Positions 15,182 to 23,395 of a stretch of 39,349 nt of DNA are shown here, one piece after another. The notes under the pieces were generated by a model. That model worked only from the letters and a program-made list of their open reading frames with translations. It made no database searches and had not been told where the DNA came from. The number at the start of each line of letters is the position of its first letter. Position 1 is the first letter of the stretch. Origin of the DNA: an uncultured Eubacteriales bacterium (GTDB taxonomy: Bacteria > Bacillota > Clostridia > Christensenellales > Aristaeellaceae). The position numbers and the translations under genes were made by a program. The stretch is from contig UQEF01000015.1 in NCBI GenBank assembly GCA_900540045.1, positions 1 to 39,349 of the forward strand. The letters run 5' to 3'.

Positions 15182-15712
15182 ATGAACAGAACATATCATC
15201 GTGGCGATATGTACTATGCCGATTTGGGCCGGGGGATCGGCTCCGAGCAGGAAGGCTATCGCCCTGTCCTTATTATTCAGAACGATACTGGAAACAAGCA
15301 CAGCCCCACGGTTATTGTGGCGGCCATATCCAGCAAAGTGGACGCCAAGGCCAAGCTGCCCACCCATTACCTTCTCAAAGCAGAGAACGGCCTGGAACTG
15401 CCTTCTCTGGTGCTGATGGAGCAGCTCCGCACCATTGATAAAAGGCGGCTGGAAACGTACATCGGACATCTGGAGGAACAGCATATTCGCCGGCTCAACC
15501 GCGCCCTGGCTGTCAGTGTGGGATTAATCGAAGAAACACCGAAAAATTTAATTATGTGTCTTTGTCCGGCCTGTGCCAATAACTTCTACGGCACAGGCTC
15601 TTATTATTTGCGCAGGGTCCACCCTGGCCGGGTGGAAAAGGACATCTGCACCTACTGCGGCCAGCGGCCCGGTTTTGATTATGAAGTAGTAAAAAAGAAG
15701 GAAAGGAAGTGA
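15182..15712 (+). CDS. PemK/MazF-like protein with C-terminal zinc ribbon
   Basis: This 176-residue protein has an N-terminal MazF/PemK fold (about 1-115): RGDMYYADLGRGIGSEQEG, RPVLIIQNDTGNK and VAAISSK carry the expected Arg and Ser/Thr positions of MazF-type mRNA interferases. About 60 further residues hold two CxxC pairs (CPAC and CTYC), a zinc ribbon not found in classical MazF. GGGAGG precedes the ATG. No MazE-like antitoxin is next to it. The gene is followed 3 bp later by the excisionase and then the integrase, a pairing common on Clostridia elements, so it may regulate or stabilise the element rather than act as a plain toxin. Confidence 0.88.
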   Translation: MNRTYHRGDMYYADLGRGIGSEQEGYRPVLIIQNDTGNKHSPTVIVAAISSKVDAKAKLPTHYLLKAENGLELPSLVLMEQLRTIDKRRLETYIGHLEEQHIRRLNRALAVSVGLIEETPKNLIMCLCPACANNFYGTGSYYLRRVHPGRVEKDICTYCGQRPGFDYEVVKKKERK

Positions 15713-15715
15713 AGA

Positions 15716-15958
15716 TTGGATATGGAAAAGCTGATTACTCGTAAGGAGGCGGCAAAACTGTTGGGAATCAGCCTTGCCACCTTGGATGAAGCCAGAAACA
15801 GCGGTTTGATTTCCTATATTCAATATGTACCGAATGGGTGCGTATATTTCACTTCTGCCTACCTTCAGGAATATGTTGCTAAATGCACCTATCGGGCAAA
15901 ACCTGTGGAAAAGAAAGCAACCTACCGAAATGTGCGAGGAAACAAATCGCACCTTTGA
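15716..15958 (+). CDS. Excisionase-type helix-turn-helix protein
   Basis: This 80-residue protein contains a MerR/Xis-like winged helix (LITRKEAAKLLGISLATLDE, then ARNSGLISYIQYVPNGCVYF) and a basic tail. The TTG at 15716 is used because AGGAAG lies 6 bases before it; ATG at 15722 is possible but has long spacing. It sits directly before the integrase, as excisionases normally do, and would bend the attachment DNA and steer the recombinase to excision. A hairpin with arms aaatcgcac and gtgcggttt spans its stop codon and may limit read-through into the integrase. Confidence 0.87.
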   Translation: MDMEKLITRKEAAKLLGISLATLDEARNSGLISYIQYVPNGCVYFTSAYLQEYVAKCTYRAKPVEKKATYRNVRGNKSHL

Positions 15959-16019
15959 GCAAATCGTGCGGTTTTGGTAAAACAAAGATACAACACTGAT
16001 TGCATTTGGAGGTAGAAAA

Positions 16020-17255
16020 ATGGCAGCAAAAAGAAAACGAATTCCCAGGTACAGCAAAGTCCAGATAAATGGGCATGAGTATTACAAAACAGATATTGAG
16101 GACGCAGATGGCAAACGGGTGATTCTTTACGGAAAAACCCGCGAGGAAGTTTACGACAAGGAAATGGCGGCTCTTGAGCAAATCGACAACGCCACATTCC
16201 GGCGTAAATCCCCCACGGTCGCCGAGTATTGTGAAAAGTGGCTTCTGATGCAGTCCGTCCATATCCGTGCCACCACATTGATTGATTATACATCCAAGGT
16301 GCGGCGGCATATTATCAAGGAGCTGGGTGAGAAACGAATGGCCGATGTAACCCTGGATGACATCCAGGTTGCCCTTGTGCCAGTCTCTAAAAAGTCGGCT
16401 TCAGTATATAAGTCCGTGGTAATCCTCTACAAGTCTATTTTCCGGGCGGCCAAGGAGAGCCATGTGATTGATACAAACCCGACGATATACCTTGAGGCAA
16501 AAGGCGGAGGCGTTCCGCAGGAGGAGCGGCAGGCTTTGACGGATGAACAGGTAGAACGGCTTTTGGACGCCATTCGCGGGTTGCCGCCCTATGTATTTGT
16601 GATGATTGGTCTGTATGCCGGACTGCGGCGGGAAGAAATCCTTGCGCTGCAATGGGATTCAGTATATCTGGATACAGAAGCGCCGTATCTGACGGTCCGG
16701 CGTGCGTGGCACACGGAACATAACAGGCCGGTTATTCTCACAGAGCTAAAAACAAAGGCTGCGGAGCGGAATATTCCTCTCCCGGATCGTTTGGCAGAGT
16801 GCTTGAAAGAGGCAAAGAAAAAATCGACATCAGACTATGTAATTGCCAACCAGGATGGAGAGCCCTTGTCTTATACGCAGTTTAAGCGGCTTTGGCAGTA
16901 TATCGTGACACGGACAGCAAAACCGAGGATAGCTCGCAAACTTGTGGACGGGAAATATGTGAAGTATATGCTTTACCCGGAGCTGGGTGAAAAAGCCCGA
17001 AACAATGGTCATGTGGTATATAGCCTGGATTTTGACGTTACGCCACACATGCTTCGTCATACCTACATCACAAATTTGATTCACGCTTCCGTAGACCCGA
17101 AAACAGTTCAATACTTGGCGGGCCATGAGAGCAGTAAGATCACGATGGACATTTATGCAAAGGTAAAGTACAACAAGCCGGAGCAACTGGCAGGGGTTTT
17201 AAGCGGGGCCTTTGCCGAATGGGATGGCGGTGAATACGAAGCGGCACAATCATAA
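16020..17255 (+). CDS. Tyrosine recombinase / integrase 1
   Basis: This 411-residue integrase of the Tn916-like class has an N-terminal arm-binding domain (about 1-55), a SAM-like core-binding domain (about 63-160: PTVAEYCEKWLLMQS) and a catalytic domain (about 170-385) with R203 in GLRREEI, HxxR at H343 and R346, H369 in AGHESS and the nucleophile Y379 in MDIY. All catalytic residues are present, so it should be active. GGAGGT lies just upstream of the ATG. A terminator follows at 17273, so the second integrase is expressed separately. Confidence 0.93.
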   Translation: MAAKRKRIPRYSKVQINGHEYYKTDIEDADGKRVILYGKTREEVYDKEMAALEQIDNATFRRKSPTVAEYCEKWLLMQSVHIRATTLIDYTSKVRRHIIKELGEKRMADVTLDDIQVALVPVSKKSASVYKSVVILYKSIFRAAKESHVIDTNPTIYLEAKGGGVPQEERQALTDEQVERLLDAIRGLPPYVFVMIGLYAGLRREEILALQWDSVYLDTEAPYLTVRRAWHTEHNRPVILTELKTKAAERNIPLPDRLAECLKEAKKKSTSDYVIANQDGEPLSYTQFKRLWQYIVTRTAKPRIARKLVDGKYVKYMLYPELGEKARNNGHVVYSLDFDVTPHMLRHTYITNLIHASVDPKTVQYLAGHESSKITMDIYAKVKYNKPEQLAGVLSGAFAEWDGGEYEAAQS

Positions 17256-17272
17256 TCAGACAGAAAACGTAC

Positions 17273-17300
17273 AAAGGGCGGGGAGTGTTCCCCGCCTTTT
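17273..17300 (+). terminator. Terminator after integrase 1
   Basis: The stem ggcgggga / tccccgcc with flanking A's and TTTT forms a bulged but strong hairpin 18 bp after the stop. Confidence 0.85.
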
Positions 17301-17321
17301 GCGTTTCCCAGAATTGCACCT

Positions 17322-17350
17322 TTGATAGAGCCATGGTTTTTCAGTATAAA
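17322..17350 (+). promoter_or_regulatory. Promoter of integrase 2
   Basis: TTGATA (17322-17327) and TATAAA (17345-17350) are separated by exactly 17 bp, about 50 bp ahead of the integrase 2 start. The -35 overlaps a 15-base sequence (17311-17325) that nearly repeats the end of the excisionase gene (15944-15958). Confidence 0.72.
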
Positions 17351-17399
17351 GAAGGTATCGGCGCTGAAATACATATTAAAATAGAAAGGAACAGAAACC

Positions 17400-18611
17400 A
17401 TGGCGAAAAAACAAGAAAATGTTCCCCGGTATGGCACTACCATGCGGAGGGGGATTCAATATTACAGGACTCGGATCACCGATGCCGATGGAAAGAGAGT
17501 GGACTTGTATGCTGAAACCTGCGAGGAACTCCAGCTAAAGGAGATGGAGGCCCGACGCCAGGTAGAGGAGGCGGTTTTCCGCAGAAAACATCCAACGGTG
17601 GCAGAGTATTGCGAGAAGTGGCTGCTCATGCAGTCGGCAAAGGTATCTTCCGGCACGTTGAGAGGATATACCCAGACCATGAACAACTATATTGTCAAAC
17701 CTTTAGGCGATATGTATCTTGAGGATGTGACTGCAGACGATATTCGGCTTGCGATGATTCCATTGGCTTCAAAATCTGCTGGATTGTATAGTAAGGTAAA
17801 TATGCTCCTGAAATGTGTCTTTTATTCGGCAGAGCGAAGCCAGTTACTTGAATATAATCCCTGTGAGGGACTCTCGGCCAAAGGGGGAAAACCGGGGAAA
17901 AAGATAAATACCTTGACGGATGAGCAAGTGAAGCTGCTTTTAGATACTGTCCGAGGACTTCCACCCTATACCTTTATAATGATCGCTTTATATTCCGGTC
18001 TGCGGCGCGAAGAAATTTTGGGACTGCAATGGGACTGCGTATTTCTGGATGTTCCTACGCCGTACATCTCTGTACGGAGAGCATGGCGCTCAGAAAATAA
18101 CAGGCCGGTGATTTCCACAACGCTGAAAACGAAGGCGGCTCGGAGAGATATTCCGATCCCAAAGTGTTTGACAGACTGCCTGCGGGAAGTGAAAGAGAAA
18201 ACCGAATCGGAATATGTGGTTGCTGACAGAAATGGAAATCCTCTTTCATCTTCGCAGTTTCAGCGGGTATGGAAATATGTAACCGTTCGCTCTACGAAAC
18301 CCCATAACTATTATAAGTATGTAAATGGCCAGTGCGTGAAGTGTACGGTAACGCCTACCCCTGGCAGTCATCAGAAAAATAACCCGAAGTTAGTGTATGC
18401 CATTGACTTTGATGTAACCCCACATCAACTTCGTCACACCTATATTACTAACCTGCTGTATGCAGGCATTGACCCAAAAACTGTTCAATATCTTGCCGGG
18501 CATGAAAACAGTAAGACGACTATGGACATTTACGCGCAGGTGAAGTATAATAAACCGGAGGAACTTCTGAGTGTTGTAAATGCTGCATTTGCTCCATCTG
18601 TTGGTGTCTAA
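17400..18611 (+). CDS. Tyrosine recombinase / integrase 2
   Basis: This 403-residue paralogue of integrase 1 has the same domain order and length. The catalytic set is complete: R202 in GLRREEI, H342 and R345 in HQLRHTY, H368 and Y378. Similarity is highest in the catalytic domain and lower in the DNA-binding parts, as expected if the two now recognise different sites. AAAGGAA precedes the ATG. It has its own promoter and no excisionase of its own. It could be a duplicate specialised for another target, or belong to a second element inserted in tandem. Confidence 0.92.
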   Translation: MAKKQENVPRYGTTMRRGIQYYRTRITDADGKRVDLYAETCEELQLKEMEARRQVEEAVFRRKHPTVAEYCEKWLLMQSAKVSSGTLRGYTQTMNNYIVKPLGDMYLEDVTADDIRLAMIPLASKSAGLYSKVNMLLKCVFYSAERSQLLEYNPCEGLSAKGGKPGKKINTLTDEQVKLLLDTVRGLPPYTFIMIALYSGLRREEILGLQWDCVFLDVPTPYISVRRAWRSENNRPVISTTLKTKAARRDIPIPKCLTDCLREVKEKTESEYVVADRNGNPLSSSQFQRVWKYVTVRSTKPHNYYKYVNGQCVKCTVTPTPGSHQKNNPKLVYAIDFDVTPHQLRHTYITNLLYAGIDPKTVQYLAGHENSKTTMDIYAQVKYNKPEELLSVVNAAFAPSVGV

Positions 18612-18795
18612 AATGCCCCCATTTTTATGATTAAATACTGGGGCAACATTTGAGGGCAGAGGCCAAAAAGCCCATAAAATCAAGGAAAACCGGCGCTAAA
18701 CTGTACGCCAATACGGCCTCAAGGCAGCCCGTCGCGCTCCGCAGTTCAGCAAGCGCTAAATTTCCGCACATGCTGCCCTCCCCTCTTCGGGGAGG
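18612..18795 (+). other. Element right end / junction region with terminator
   Basis: No gene is seen. A hairpin gcccc..ggggc lies just after the integrase stop, and a strong terminator cctcccc (18777-18783) / ggggagg (18789-18795) with seven T's closes the rightward transcription. The element-chromosome junction must lie here or a few tens of bases further right; the core attachment sequence cannot be picked without the other end. Confidence 0.6.
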
Positions 18796-18802
18796 CTTTT
18801 TT

Positions 18803-18837
18803 TGTATAAAAATAGGACGGAGAGTTGCTCTCCGTCC
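18803..18837 (-). terminator. Terminator of the kdgA-kdgK transcript
   Basis: On the minus strand the 10 bp stem ggacggagag / ctctccgtcc (18815-18824 with 18828-18837) is followed by tattttta, 18 bp after the kdgK stop. It faces the element's rightward terminator. Confidence 0.85.
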
Positions 18838-18854
18838 CGCAGCATTTGGCATCA

Positions 18855-19889
18855 TCAGCGCTGCACGCGCCCGCTGCCGCTGCCTTTCATCAGGTTTTCC
18901 ACCTCGGACACGCTCACACGGTTGAAATCGCCCCCGATGGTGTGCTTGAGACAGCTGGCCGCCACGGCAAATTCCAGCGCGGTCTTTTCATCCTCATAGG
19001 TATTGAGACCGTAAATCAGGCCGCCGCCGAAGCTGTCGCCGCCGCCCACGCGGTCCACGATATCGGTGATGCGATACTTGCGACTGAGGAAGAAGTCCTT
19101 GCCGTTGTAGAGGCAGGCGCTCCAGTCGTTGTGGTTGGCGCTCTTGGATTCGCGCAGGGTGATGGCCACGCGCCGGATGTTGGGATAGGTGTCCATGGCA
19201 AGCCTGGCAATCGCCTTGTACTGCTCGATGTTCAGCTCGCCTTCCTCCACGGAATGTGCGCTTTCCGCCTTGAGCAGCAGGGACTTCTGAAAGTCCTCCT
19301 CATTGGCGATCACGGTATCAACATACTTGACCAGCTCGGTCATGACCTGGTCGGCCGTCTTGCCGTACTTCCAGAGATTCTTACGGTAGTTGAGGTCGCA
19401 GCTTACGTGCAGGCCCATGGCCTTGGCGCACTTGACGGCCTCCAGGCTCAGATCCGCCGCACCCTGGCTGATGGCGGGCGTAATACCGGTCAGATGGAAC
19501 CACGTAGCGCCGTCAAAGGCCTTCTTCCAGTCAATATCCCCAGGTTTGGCTTCGCAGATGGCACTGCCTGCGCGGTCATAGATCACCTTGCTGGGGCGCT
19601 GCACCGCGCCGGTTTCCAGAAAGTAAATGCCCATGCGGCCGTCCCGCCAGATAATGTTGCTCACGTCCACGCCAAAGCTGCGCAGTTCCCGCACACAGGC
19701 ATCGCCGATCTCGTTTTTGGGCAGCACGCTCACAAAGGCGGTGTCCATACCGTAGTTCGCCAAAGAAATACTCACGTTCGCCTCTCCGCCGCCAAAGGTG
19801 GCCTCCAGGCTGGGGGATTGGAACAGACGCTCGTAACCGGGGCTTTTCAGTCGGAGCATGATCTCGCCAAAGGTAACAACCTTCGCCAT
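18855..19889 (-). CDS. kdgK: 2-keto-3-deoxygluconate kinase (PfkB family)
   Basis: This 344-residue ribokinase/PfkB-family sugar kinase begins [14 protein letters not shown] and has the substrate-binding GGGEANVS segment near the N-terminus, the N-terminal-half family pattern, and the anion-hole/catalytic signature [12 protein letters not shown] with catalytic base D285. It phosphorylates 2-keto-3-deoxygluconate with ATP to KDPG in the cytoplasm. It lies 42 bp after the KDPG aldolase gene, its next enzyme, and downstream of altronate dehydratase on the same strand, which supports the KDG assignment over other PfkB substrates. It is intact. Confidence 0.92.
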   Translation of the reverse strand: MAKVVTFGEIMLRLKSPGYERLFQSPSLEATFGGGEANVSISLANYGMDTAFVSVLPKNEIGDACVRELRSFGVDVSNIIWRDGRMGIYFLETGAVQRPSKVIYDRAGSAICEAKPGDIDWKKAFDGATWFHLTGITPAISQGAADLSLEAVKCAKAMGLHVSCDLNYRKNLWKYGKTADQVMTELVKYVDTVIANEEDFQKSLLLKAESAHSVEEGELNIEQYKAIARLAMDTYPNIRRVAITLRESKSANHNDWSACLYNGKDFFLSRKYRITDIVDRVGGGDSFGGGLIYGLNTYEDEKTALEFAVAASCLKHTIGGDFNRVSVSEVENLMKGSGSGRVQR

Positions 19890-19931
19890 GGTCCATTCAT
19901 CCTTTCATTTTTTCTATCGGGTTGATGGGGA

Positions 19932-20888
19932 TCACTTTTGCAGCAGGTGCACGGCGAAGCCGGCAATGTCATCCTTGAGGTAGATGGCGCGCAGCTTGCC
20001 ATCCTTCATGATGACGCTGTCATCGTCAAAGGCAAAGCCGCGGCGCTCCATATGCCAGCGGGCACGCTTGATGGAATTGCAGGCCACGGCGATATGTCCA
20101 TGAGCCCCCCGGAACGGGATCTTCATCACTTCAAAGCCTTCTCCCACGAAATTGGCGTTTTTATGCTCGTCGATGGGCCATCCCAGCAGCTTGGACAGTG
20201 TCTGTGCATCCTTCATGGACTGCTCCGGCGTACCGCTGTTCACGCCCACATGGCGGATTTCCAGGCCCAGCATCTTGTTGACGGCGCTGCGGGTGATGTC
20301 TTCAATGCGCTTCCAGTCCTTTTGGGCCACGGCGTCGCCGGGGACCATCCAGCTGCCGCCACACGCGACGATCTTGGGGAAGGCCAAATACTCGTTCAGA
20401 TTCTGTTCGTTGATGCCACCGGTCGGCAGGAAGGTGACGCCGCCATAGGGCGCGGCTATGGCCTTGATCAGCTTAAGGCCGCCCAGGGGTTCGGCGGGAA
20501 AAAACTTGACCGTTTTCAGACCCATGGACAGGGCTACTTCAATATCGCTGGGATTGGCGCAGCCGGGCACGATCGGCACATTTTTCTCCTGGCAATACCG
20601 CACGATTTCAGGATTCAGCCCGGGAGACACAATGTAGGTAGCGCCGGCATTCACGGCGCGGTCCACCTGATCCTTCGTAAGCACGGTGCCTGCGCCCAGA
20701 ATCACGTCGGGCAGCTCGGCATGCACGCGGCGGATGGCTTCCTCGGCCGCGTCAGAGCGGAACGTGATCTCCGCGACGGGCAGTCCGCCGTCGGACAATG
20801 CCTTGCAAAGGGGTACCGCGTCGGCGGCGTCCTCTACCTTGATTACCGGCACGATGCCGGCCAGAGACAGCTTTTCGATCATTTCCAT
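19932..20888 (-). CDS. kdgA: KDPG/KHG aldolase fused to a VOC-fold domain
   Basis: This 318-residue protein has an N-terminal class I aldolase domain (about 1-205) with catalytic E40 in AEITFRS and Schiff-base lysine K128 in TVKFFPAE, and GGIN phosphate-binding loop residues. It cleaves KDPG to pyruvate and glyceraldehyde-3-phosphate. The C-terminal 110 residues (about 211-318: EIRHVGVNSG ... GAHGHIAVACNS) have the look of a glyoxalase/VOC domain, an addition to the 205-215 residue norm. The ATG at 20888 has GGAGG 8 bases before it; the frame is open upstream without a site. It lies between an IclR regulator and kdgK in one orientation. Confidence 0.93.
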   Translation of the reverse strand: MEMIEKLSLAGIVPVIKVEDAADAVPLCKALSDGGLPVAEITFRSDAAEEAIRRVHAELPDVILGAGTVLTKDQVDRAVNAGATYIVSPGLNPEIVRYCQEKNVPIVPGCANPSDIEVALSMGLKTVKFFPAEPLGGLKLIKAIAAPYGGVTFLPTGGINEQNLNEYLAFPKIVACGGSWMVPGDAVAQKDWKRIEDITRSAVNKMLGLEIRHVGVNSGTPEQSMKDAQTLSKLLGWPIDEHKNANFVGEGFEVMKIPFRGAHGHIAVACNSIKRARWHMERRGFAFDDDSVIMKDGKLRAIYLKDDIAGFAVHLLQK

Positions 20889-20979
20889 GGGGCGTTCCTC
20901 CTTTTGATCTTGCATGACATAGGGATGTGGTGCGGCAACCTTGCCGCCGTCTGACAGCTTTGATTGGGAAACAGACAGA

Positions 20980-21741
20980 TCAGGCATTTTTCAAAACCTG
21001 CTCGATGCGCGGCTGAATGCCCAGCAGCAGGTCGGCACAGTGTGCGATTGCCTCCTCGCCCATGCGGAAGCTGGGAGCGGACACGCTCAAAGCATACGCC
21101 GCCCGGCCCTCTCGGTTGCGCAGAGGAATCGCTACGCAGCATACGTTTTCGTTGCTTTCCCCGCGTTCCACGGCATATCCCATGCTTCGCACCTCCGCCA
21201 GCTGCTCCAGCAGCCTGTCCAGGCTGGTGATGGAATGCGGAGTAAGCGCCGTCATAGGCACATCCGCATACAGCCTGCGCACCTCGCCGTCATCCATCGT
21301 GGAAAGAATGGCCTTGCCCAGCGCGGTGCAGTACAGCGGTGCGCGCGAGCCCACATAGCTGGTCATGCGGATGGACTGGGTGGAATCCAGCTTGTCGATG
21401 TAAAGGGTGTCCTGCTCGGCCCGCACGCCCAGATGCATGGTTTCGTTGATTTTGTGATGAATCTCCGCCATGCATCCTCGGATCAGCTCCATCACATCCA
21501 CCTGATGCATGGCGCCTGCACCAATTTCAAACATCTTCAGTCCCAGGCGGTATTTGCCCGTGTCCTCCCGCTGCATGGCATAGCCCAGCCGGGTGAGCGT
21601 CTGGGCCAGATTGAAGGCCGTGGACCGAGGCAGACGCAACGCCTGCGCCAGTTCGCAAAGGGCCAGTCCCTCGGCATGCTTGCCCAGCAATTCCAGCATA
21701 TCCAGCCCACGCTGCAACGTTCGATTGGGGATTTCAGCCAT
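20980..21741 (-). CDS. IclR-family transcriptional regulator
   Basis: This 253-residue regulator has an N-terminal winged helix-turn-helix (about 1-70: LDMLELLGKHAEGLALCELA, then LRLPRSTAFNLAQTL) and a C-terminal IclR effector domain (about 80-250). The start at 21741 has GGAGG upstream; the frame is open further but crosses the promoter. Relatives (KdgR) sense KDG or KDPG and repress hexuronate genes. A perfect 16 bp palindrome between its promoter and start codon suggests autorepression. It is the first gene of the regulator-kdgA-kdgK set. Confidence 0.92.
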   Translation of the reverse strand: MAEIPNRTLQRGLDMLELLGKHAEGLALCELAQALRLPRSTAFNLAQTLTRLGYAMQREDTGKYRLGLKMFEIGAGAMHQVDVMELIRGCMAEIHHKINETMHLGVRAEQDTLYIDKLDSTQSIRMTSYVGSRAPLYCTALGKAILSTMDDGEVRRLYADVPMTALTPHSITSLDRLLEQLAEVRSMGYAVERGESNENVCCVAIPLRNREGRAAYALSVSAPSFRMGEEAIAHCADLLLGIQPRIEQVLKNA

Positions 21742-21756
21742 GATCCTTCCTCCGTT

Positions 21757-21825
21757 GTTCACATATGTGAACGATATTCCCAATTTTGATGACCTATTAT
21801 AGCTCCTCCTCTGGGAGCCTGTCAA
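21757..21825 (-). promoter_or_regulatory. IclR-kdgA-kdgK promoter with palindromic operator
   Basis: Reading leftward, a consensus TTGACA (21825-21820) and TATAAT (21801-21796) are separated by 18 bp. The perfect palindrome GTTCACATATGTGAAC (21757-21772) lies downstream of the expected start point and 15 bases before the start codon, where a bound repressor would block elongation or initiation. Confidence 0.82.
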
Positions 21826-21840
21826 GGGTTCTTCACTGGC

Positions 21841-21873
21841 AAAAGCCGCGCTTTCCAAATCGGAAAACGCGGC
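21841..21873 (-). terminator. Terminator after uxaA
   Basis: On the minus strand gccgcgttttcc / ggaaagcgcggc forms a 12 bp stem with wobble pairs, followed by TTTT. It ends the uxaB-uxaA transcript just before the IclR promoter. Confidence 0.75.
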
Positions 21874-21918
21874 CTGTACGGGTCGGATGTCTTTTGCGCC
21901 CGCTGTAGCCCGGCGCGT

Positions 21919-23393
21919 CTACAGCGTCACGCCCGTTTTGAAAATAGCCGTGTCGTGGTAACCGTTGCGTTCGCCGCATACCTTCCGCCCTCCGGCCACA
22001 GCCAGCACATAGTCCATCAAGTCCTTGGAGAGTTCCCCCAGCCCCTTGCCGTCCAAAAGCTCACCAGCGTTGAAATCAATCCATCCGTGCTTATGGGACG
22101 CCAAATGGCTGTTGCTGGCGATCTTTACCGTGGGCACCGGCGAGGGCCGCGTCCCGTCGAAAACAGCACGATCTGCGCGCCCGCGGCGGCCAGCGCCGTG
22201 GAGGCCACCAGATCGTTGCCGGGCGCGGAAAGGAGGTTGAGACCTGCGGTTTTGACTCTCTGTCCATAGGCCAGCACGTCCCTGACGGGCGCAAAACCGC
22301 TTTTCTGCGTACAGCCCAGGGCTTTGTCCTCCAGAGTGCTGATCCCCCCCGGCCTTGTTGCCAGGCGAGGGATTCTCATAGATGGTCTGATGGTGCTCCT
22401 CAAAGTAGCGCTTAAAGCCGTTGATCAAATCCACCGTTTTGCGGAACATCTCCTCGTTCTCGCAGCGGTCCATCAGAATCGTTTCGGCCCCGAACATCTC
22501 CGGCACCTCGGTCAGGATGGTACTGCCGCCCTGGGCGATGAGCAAATCGGAAAAGCCGCCGATGACCGGATTGGCCGTGATGCCGCTAAATCCGTCCGAG
22601 CCGCCGCATTTGAGGCCCACCACCAGCTTGCTGGACAAACAGGGCACGCGCGTCTCTCTGCGCATATGGGTGGCCAGCTCCTCCAGCAGCCGCATCGCCT
22701 CAGCCACCTCGTCCTCCACCTGCTGGCATACCAGAAAACGCACGCGGTCAGGATCGTATTCGTCCATATAGGGACGGATCTGGTCAACGCCGCTGTTTTC
22801 ACAGCCCAGCCCCAACAGCAGCAAGCCGCCCGCGTTGGGATGTGTGGCCGGATCCGCCAGCAGCCGGCGGGTATTCTCCTGATCCTCCCCCATCTGGGAG
22901 CAGCCATACGGATGCGGGAAGGCGCATACGCCCTCCACTCCTCCCCCCACCAACGCCTGCGCACGACGCTCCAGGGCGCGGGCTACGTCGTTGACACAGC
23001 CCACGGTGGGCAAAATCCACATCTCGTTGCGCACGCCTGCATGCCCATCCCTGCGCGGATAGCCCGCAAAGGTGGCGGCAGGCCGGTCGGCAAGCGGCTT
23101 TCCGCGCGGATGGTACTGGTATTCCAGCTCGCCGGAGAGCAGCGTGCGCAGATTGTGCACATGCACGTGGCTTCCCTGAGGAATATCGGTTTTGGCCTCG
23201 CCGATGGGAAAACCGTATTTGATCACATGCTCCCCTTTGTGCATGGCGTTGAGGGCCCCACCTTGTGGCCGGCGGGAATGTCATCGAGCAGCGTGATGGT
23301 TTTCCCGTCAACCTCGATGTCATCGCCCGCCTTCAGGGGGGTGAGCGCTACGGCGACCGAATCGCCGGGGCTGATTTTGAGCACGTTACGCAT
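21919..23393 (-). pseudogene. uxaA: Altronate dehydratase, three apparent frameshifts
   Basis: The gene would encode an altronate dehydratase of about 490 residues converting altronate to 2-keto-3-deoxygluconate. The N-terminal SAF-like domain reads from ATG 23393 (MRNVLKISPGDSVAVALTPL), with GGAGG before it, but near 23254-23262 one base is missing and the frame moves to MHKGEHVIKYGFPIGEAKTD. At a run of seven C's (22344-22350 on the plus strand) one extra base shifts the frame again, and near 22146 one missing base restores it. Between the last two sites about 65 residues of good family sequence (STLEDKALGCTQKSG) lie in another frame. The rest, with the GLKCGGSDGFSG and PTVKIA motifs, is well kept. 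Either recent inactivation or sequence errors. Confidence 0.88.
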
Positions 23394-23395
23394 GG

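Larger units (their letters stand above)
1..18800. mobile_element. Right (integrase) end of an integrated mobile element
   Basis: This stretch is more AT-rich than the DNA to its right. It ends with an excisionase and two tyrosine recombinases, carries repeated sigma-like genes, and holds cargo of the antimicrobial-peptide-resistance kind; after it, GC-rich housekeeping catabolic genes begin. No relaxase, coupling protein or type IV secretion gene is visible, so whether the whole element is conjugative, mobilisable or only integrative cannot be told: the left part lies beyond the window. The right boundary falls somewhere in 18612-18855, because the last element gene stops at 18611 and the chromosomal kdgK stops at 18855. 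Attachment-site repeats cannot be identified without the left end. Confidence 0.75.

Noticed and set aside
18825..19925. Plus-strand 366-codon frame opposite kdgK
   Set aside because: It is a GC-rich antisense shadow of a clear PfkB kinase with catalytic signature; its composition is atypical for a protein.
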